Below are positions 38,417 through 41,813 of a stretch of DNA of 41,813 bases, piece after piece. This DNA comes from Natrialba chahannaoensis JCM 10990 (lineage in GTDB: Archaea; Halobacteriota; Halobacteria; Halobacteriales; Natrialbaceae). Below the pieces are notes generated by a model. That model saw nothing but the letters and a program-made list of their open reading frames with translations. It was not told the DNA's origin and did no database searches. How positions within the stretch are numbered: position 1 is the stretch's first letter; each line of letters opens with the position of its first letter. The stretch is from contig NZ_AOIN01000045.1 in the NCBI RefSeq assembly GCF_000337135.1, forward strand, positions 1 to 41,813. Direction: 5' to 3'. The position numbers were made by a program, and so were the translations under genes.

Positions 38417-39196
38417 ATGAGCATGGAACTCGCCGCCTTCGTCGACCGACTCGACGAGACGCTCGGAACCGCGGACTACGCCGACCTCGACGCTAGCGCG
38501 AACGGCCTACAGGTCGGACCAGACGAGGGAACCGTCGAGCATGTCGCGTTCGCCGTCGACGGCGTCCAGGAGACGTTCGAGCAGGCAATCGAGGCCGGCG
38601 CGGACGTACTGGTCACCCACCACGGCATCTCCTGGGGCGGCTTCGACCGCGTCACGGGGCGTACCTACGACCGCATCCAACCGCTGATCGAACACGACCT
38701 CGCGCTGTACGTCTCACACCTCCCACTCGACGGCCATCAGGAACTCGGCAACGCCGCCGGCGTCGCCGACGTACTCGATCTCGAGAACCGCCAACCGTTC
38801 GGTGAACTCGGCCCCGAGTACATCGGCCAGCGCGGCCGTGTTGCCGACTCCTGTTCGCCCACTGAGCTGCGCGACCAACTCGAGTCCGAACTCGAGACCG
38901 GCGGCCAGTCGGTACAGGTACTCGAGTTCGGCCCGGATGAAATCGAGGAGGTGGGGATCATCACAGGGAGCGGCACGGACTGGCTCGACGAGGCGGTTGA
39001 GGCGGGCGTGGATGCGCTCGTGACGGGAGAGGGCAAACAGAAGGCCTACCACGAGGCCCGGGAGGCGGACATTCACGTCGTGCTGGCGGGTCACTACGCG
39101 ACGGAGACCTTCGGTGTCCGAGCAGTTCAGGAGCGCGTCGAGTCGTGGGACGGCGACCTCGAGACGAGCTATTTCGAGGTTCCGACCGGGCTGTAG
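38417..39196 (+). CDS. Nif3-like dinuclear metal centre protein (DUF34)
   Basis: 259 residues. Family blocks: the N-terminal MSMELAAFVDRLDETLG, ASANGLQVGP, VLVTHHGISWGG (metal-binding His-His), LALYVSHLPLDGHQELGNA (His and Asp), VGIITGSGTDWLDEAVEAGVDALVTGEGKQKAYHEAREADIHVVLAGHYATETFGVRAV (second half, with His/Glu ligands). The fold forms a hexamer with a two-metal site; it is linked to GTP cyclohydrolase I type 2 or to metal homeostasis, but its role is unsettled. A GGGATACAAG TATA-like element lies about 30 bases upstream. The last codons are duplicated just after the stop (see findings). Confidence 0.93.
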   Translation: MSMELAAFVDRLDETLGTADYADLDASANGLQVGPDEGTVEHVAFAVDGVQETFEQAIEAGADVLVTHHGISWGGFDRVTGRTYDRIQPLIEHDLALYVSHLPLDGHQELGNAAGVADVLDLENRQPFGELGPEYIGQRGRVADSCSPTELRDQLESELETGGQSVQVLEFGPDEIEEVGIITGSGTDWLDEAVEAGVDALVTGEGKQKAYHEAREADIHVVLAGHYATETFGVRAVQERVESWDGDLETSYFEVPTGL

Positions 39197-39482
39197 GTGT
39201 CGACCGGGCTCTAGATGTAGGCTGTCATTGGCTGTAGTTGGGAGAGCATACGCTCGACTCGTGTGCTAGCGTTACGTCGAAGAGACGGGGACAGTCGCTG
39301 AGCCACACGATTCGGTTGGGCCGGAGTATACTGTCTGTAACGACTCGCGTACCGCGAAACTGTTCGACCACCGCTTTCGGTTGGCGCTGTTCGTCGTCGT
39401 GAACCGTGTGAACGCCGTCGATAACAATGGGTTATGGGCGCTTTCATTCGTGCGTTCTCGGGGCAGCTCCCGGGAGAATCAC

Positions 39483-40532
39483 ATGACTCAGGAGACCCCT
39501 TCCAGACGAGCGTGGTTGCGAACGGTCACCGTTACAGGCGCGGTGGTCGGGTCGACGATGGGCTCGCTCGCCGGCGTCGGTGCTGGCGACGACCGTACGT
39601 CGACGACCGCAACCCAGTGTACTGCTATTGACGAACCCGAATCAAACGGAGGCGGTGACCGCAAACGCGTCGACGAGACTGACAAGCCAGACGAGCCCAA
39701 CGAGTGCACCCGGGCCACCCTCCCAATTCGACTCACACCCGCTTGCGTCGACGACACGCACGCGAACGCCGCCGCCATCTTCTGCGTGAGCAACGACCAC
39801 GAAGACTCCGTGACACTCGAGTGGACCGCCGTCGATCCGCCGGCAAACCGGCTCGAGTTTGTCGACTGCCAGACGGTGCGCGCGGTCGGCGAGTTCACCG
39901 ATCTTATTGTCACGGCCACGTTTCTCGGGACGGACGGCGCGCTTGGAAACGTTATCGAGCCAGTTGGTGGTGTTGGGGAAGCGGGCACCGATGGCGACCA
40001 AACGATCTGTCTCGCGGACCTCGAGCAGTTCCCCGAAGACGCGATCATCGCCAGTGTGGAGGCCTTCCAGAACGATCCCGTCGTCCCCGGTGCAGGTGAA
40101 TTCACGGTCGCGAACCCGCAGTTCGCCGCTTGTTGGGGAAGTGGGAGGGACGATGACACCGAAGCAGAACCTATCGCACCGACGGGTGGCGGTATGCCAC
40201 AGGAACAGATGACCGACACCGAGGCCGATACTGAATCCGAGACGGCAGCCAACTCCCGCTCTGGCACCCTTACTATCCCGCCTGGGTCCACCACCTGTTT
40301 CCCAGTTGCACTCGAGTCGGCCAGCGATCCAGTCCTGGTTAGGTTGGAACATGATGGCGAGCTCGTCGCCGAGCGTTCGAGTCTGCTCGACGTTTCGTGT
40401 CCGTTCCCGCTTTCTCTCCCGGTTGGCCGAACTGAACCGGTGACCGTTTCGACGGATTTGCTCGAACGGTTTCTGCCTTCAGTGGTCGCCGAGACGGATA
40501 ATGTTGACCGCACTGTCGAGCGTCGGAACTGA
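39483..40532 (+). CDS. Tat-exported acidic Cys-containing protein, unknown function
   Basis: 349 residues. The signal MTQETPSRRAWLRTVTVTG, ending near GVGAGD, is a Tat signal without a lipobox. The mature part has about seven Cys (for example TQCTAID, ECTRAT, TPACVDD, IFCVSND, FVDCQTV, ICLADL, TCFPVAL), which is unusual for haloarchaea and suggests disulfides outside the cell. It has two similar beta-rich segments (ANAAAIFCVSNDHEDSVTLEWTAV and TCFPVALESASDPVLVRLEHDGELV), perhaps Ig-like. An acidic low-complexity stretch lies near residues 235-265. The ATG at 39483 follows GGGAGAATC. I do not recognise the family; a surface protein is likely. Confidence 0.75.
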   Translation: MTQETPSRRAWLRTVTVTGAVVGSTMGSLAGVGAGDDRTSTTATQCTAIDEPESNGGGDRKRVDETDKPDEPNECTRATLPIRLTPACVDDTHANAAAIFCVSNDHEDSVTLEWTAVDPPANRLEFVDCQTVRAVGEFTDLIVTATFLGTDGALGNVIEPVGGVGEAGTDGDQTICLADLEQFPEDAIIASVEAFQNDPVVPGAGEFTVANPQFAACWGSGRDDDTEAEPIAPTGGGMPQEQMTDTEADTESETAANSRSGTLTIPPGSTTCFPVALESASDPVLVRLEHDGELVAERSSLLDVSCPFPLSLPVGRTEPVTVSTDLLERFLPSVVAETDNVDRTVERRN

Positions 40533-40586
40533 TCGACTGGCTAACTCACCGGTGAATACTATTTCATTCGCCGGAGGATGTCCCGT

Positions 40587-41075
40587 ATGGAGGGTGTACA
40601 CGAACTCCCGCCACGACCGTCTGTGCGTGAGGTTGCGATTGCGGTCGGCATGGTCATCGGCGTCAACGTGATTGGCTCGTCGCCATCGTTCGTTTTCGGC
40701 TCGGATACGAGCTGGTTCGCCGAGCCGTGGTTCTTTCCACCGGGAATCGTCTTCGGGATCGCGTGGACGACGTTGTTCACGCTGATGGGGCTCGCGCTGT
40801 ATCTCGTCTGGCGACACGGGACCTCTCAGAGCGATGTTCGCCTCGCAATTGCGATCTTCGCGGTACAACTCGTTGTCAACATCTTGTGGACGCCCGCGTT
40901 CTTCGGTCTACAGCGGGCTGATCTCGGCTTGCTCGTCATCGGAGTGCTCTGGGTCGCTGTCGTCGCGACCATCTGGGCGTTTGCCCGCGTCGATCGACTG
41001 GCGGCGGCGTTACTGATCCCCTACATCGCCTGGGTCTCGTTCGCTGCCGTGCTCAACTACACGATTTACGCCTAG
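40587..41075 (+). CDS. tspO: TspO/MBR family protein
   Basis: 162 residues, five membrane helices, the standard TspO size. The signature WFAEPWFFPPGIVFGIAWTTLFTLMGLALYLVW matches the KPSFNPPxWVFGPVWTxLYxLMGIAxxLVW block, and the later segment VQLVVNILWTPAFFGLQRADLGLLVI matches LNxxWSxxFFGLxxxxLALxxI. TspO proteins bind porphyrins and cholesterol-like ligands and are tied to stress and tetrapyrrole handling. The ATG at 40587 is preferred over 40578 because GGAGG at 40573-40577 is nine bases before it and a TATA-like ACTATTT (40557-40563) is about 27 bases before it; 40578 remains possible and adds three residues. Confidence 0.92.
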   Translation: MEGVHELPPRPSVREVAIAVGMVIGVNVIGSSPSFVFGSDTSWFAEPWFFPPGIVFGIAWTTLFTLMGLALYLVWRHGTSQSDVRLAIAIFAVQLVVNILWTPAFFGLQRADLGLLVIGVLWVAVVATIWAFARVDRLAAALLIPYIAWVSFAAVLNYTIYA

Positions 41076-41302
41076 GGTGTCATAGAACGGTTCGCACACC
41101 CGATTCGTCACTACCCTCCGCCAGTCAGTATGGGTGAACGATGTACCACGAGAGGTCGAGAACTATTGGTGATCTGTTAGAACTGGCGTGCTGAATACAG
41201 AGTATCGGCCTTGTTTAGACGCTCAAACGTTAGCAGTGTAGAGTCGATCGAACTCGTATCGCCGTGCTAGTAGCTCGGAGAAAATACCAAATCTACTAGG
41301 AA
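41076..41302. other. Lower-GC intergenic segment leading into an IS element
   Basis: These 227 bases contain no gene and are visibly lower in GC than the rest of the window. They probably include the left end of the insertion sequence that begins by 41303, but I could not identify a terminal inverted repeat because the right end is missing. Confidence 0.4.
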
Positions 41303-41813
41303 GTGAAGCGGGACGGATTCGTTGTGCACACGAAGACCTCCCGCTTCACAGAGAGGGTTGTGTCGCTCGCTCAAAAAGCCGTCGTTGGCCAGCCAGCTCC
41401 GGCTTACCGTCCGGGAGAAGAAGGCTACGCTGACTGGGTGATTCTCGCCGTTCAGGGATTGAAGGAGTATTTCGGACATCCTACCGGAAGCTGATGGACG
41501 TCCTCCGCGAGATGCCAGGAGTCACGAAATCACTCGGATTGACGCCTGAAACGGTTCCACACTTCTCGACGGTGTGTACGCGAAAGCAGGCAATTCCGAT
41601 GAAGCGGTGGCGAGCGATCCTTGATCAGTCCGTCGAGCTGTATGATCTCGGTGATGTACAGGCGATCGACGCAACCGGTGTCGATCGCGTCCAGGCCAGC
41701 CAGCACTACGCAAAACGGACGGACTATACGTTTGAGGCGGTGAAGACGACGCTGCTCATTGATTGTGAAACCAGTGCGATTCTCGACATACACTGTTCTA
41801 TGAAACAACCGCA
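41303..41813 (+). mobile_element. IS5-family-like insertion sequence, truncated by contig end
   Basis: The stretch encodes a haloarchaeal IS5-type transposase (SRFTERVVSLAQKAV, ADWVILAVQGLKEYF, then SYRKLMDVLREMPGV, VQAIDATGVDR and YTFEAVKTTLLIDCETSAILDIHC). The contig stops inside it. Multi-copy IS elements commonly end contigs in short-read assemblies. The boundaries and target duplication cannot be seen. Confidence 0.8.
41303..41813 (+). pseudogene. IS5-type transposase, frameshifted and 3'-truncated
   Basis: Frame 1 from GTG 41303 reads MKRDGFVVHTKTSRFTERVV onward to LKEYFGHPTGS and stops at 41492. The family similarity continues in another frame from about 41480: SYRKLMDVLREMPGVTKSLGLTPETVPHFSTVCTRK, then AIDATGVDR (first catalytic Asp of the DDE triad) and LLIDCETSAILDIHCSMKQP to the window end. 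A single missing base near 41474-41478 (TTCGGACATCC in place of TTCGGAACATCC) would restore GTSYRKL. The second Asp and the Glu lie beyond the contig. It is either a dead copy or a base error at low-quality contig edge. Programmed shifting is less likely here, as no slippery run is present. Confidence 0.75.

Overview
The window reads as a 41.8 kb contig from a haloarchaeon, probably of the Natrialbales type (inference). Supporting signs are the high GC content, the strongly acidic proteome, many short genes with TATA-like boxes 25-30 bp upstream and no leader, several twin-arginine (Tat) signal peptides, and families largely restricted to halophilic archaea (LWR-salt, DUF5778, DUF7344, bacterioopsin-activator-like HTH). 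The first 23 bases contain the 19-bp Nextera transposase mosaic end, which is a library adapter and not genomic DNA. The right edge stops inside an IS5-type transposase, a typical point for an assembly to break.

Layout. 0-4.4 kb: a truncated Tat lipoprotein, an ABC-2 exporter operon (one ATPase and two tandemly duplicated permeases), a 36-bp tandem repeat and a Tat-exported protein. 4.5-12.4 kb: valyl-tRNA synthetase with a long untranslated upstream region, a CARF-like/winged-helix regulator, an unknown protein, a sodium:solute symporter with its DUF3311 partner, and a membrane-anchored winged-helix protein. 12.6-16.9 kb: archaeal DnaG primase with an odd basic linker, a second Tat-exported protein that looks related to the first, a 44-bp tandem repeat, and a DUF92 (CTP-dependent polyprenol/phytol kinase-like) membrane protein. 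17.1-19.4 kb: two cis-prenyltransferase genes, one catalytic and one lacking the catalytic DGN motif, separated by a DUF7344 regulator. With the DUF92 gene they suggest a lipid-carrier (dolichyl phosphate) locus with a heteromeric synthase.

19.5-26.6 kb: DUF5778, a small membrane protein, a heme/siroheme operon (fused siroheme decarboxylase AhbA-AhbB, precorrin-2 dehydrogenase, glutamyl-tRNA reductase), pterin carbinolamine dehydratase, an LWR-salt protein, a HAD phosphatase and a Bat-like HTH regulator. 26.8-32.5 kb: two moeA genes on the minus strand, the second fused to a periplasmic-binding-like domain. Divergent from them is an Hsp20 with a long Asp-Thr tail, followed at once by an ABC1/UbiB kinase that has no canonical start codon in frame. 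32.7-41.1 kb: an enolase-superfamily protein, an orphan beta-propeller blade (gene remnant), a membrane protein, aIF5A coupled to an agmatinase-family ureohydrolase (hypusine pathway), an acetamidase/formamidase, a methyltransferase with an internal 12-bp repeat, a Nif3-like protein, a Tat-exported protein and TspO.

Most genes are core or semi-core haloarchaeal functions. The most notable points are the pseudo-enzyme/enzyme cis-prenyltransferase pair with DUF92, the ABC1 kinase start anomaly after Hsp20, the aIF5A-agmatinase pair, the CARF-like regulator beside valS, and several coding and non-coding tandem repeats. No rRNA, tRNA or CRISPR array was seen. All functions are inferred from motifs read by eye; no database search was run.
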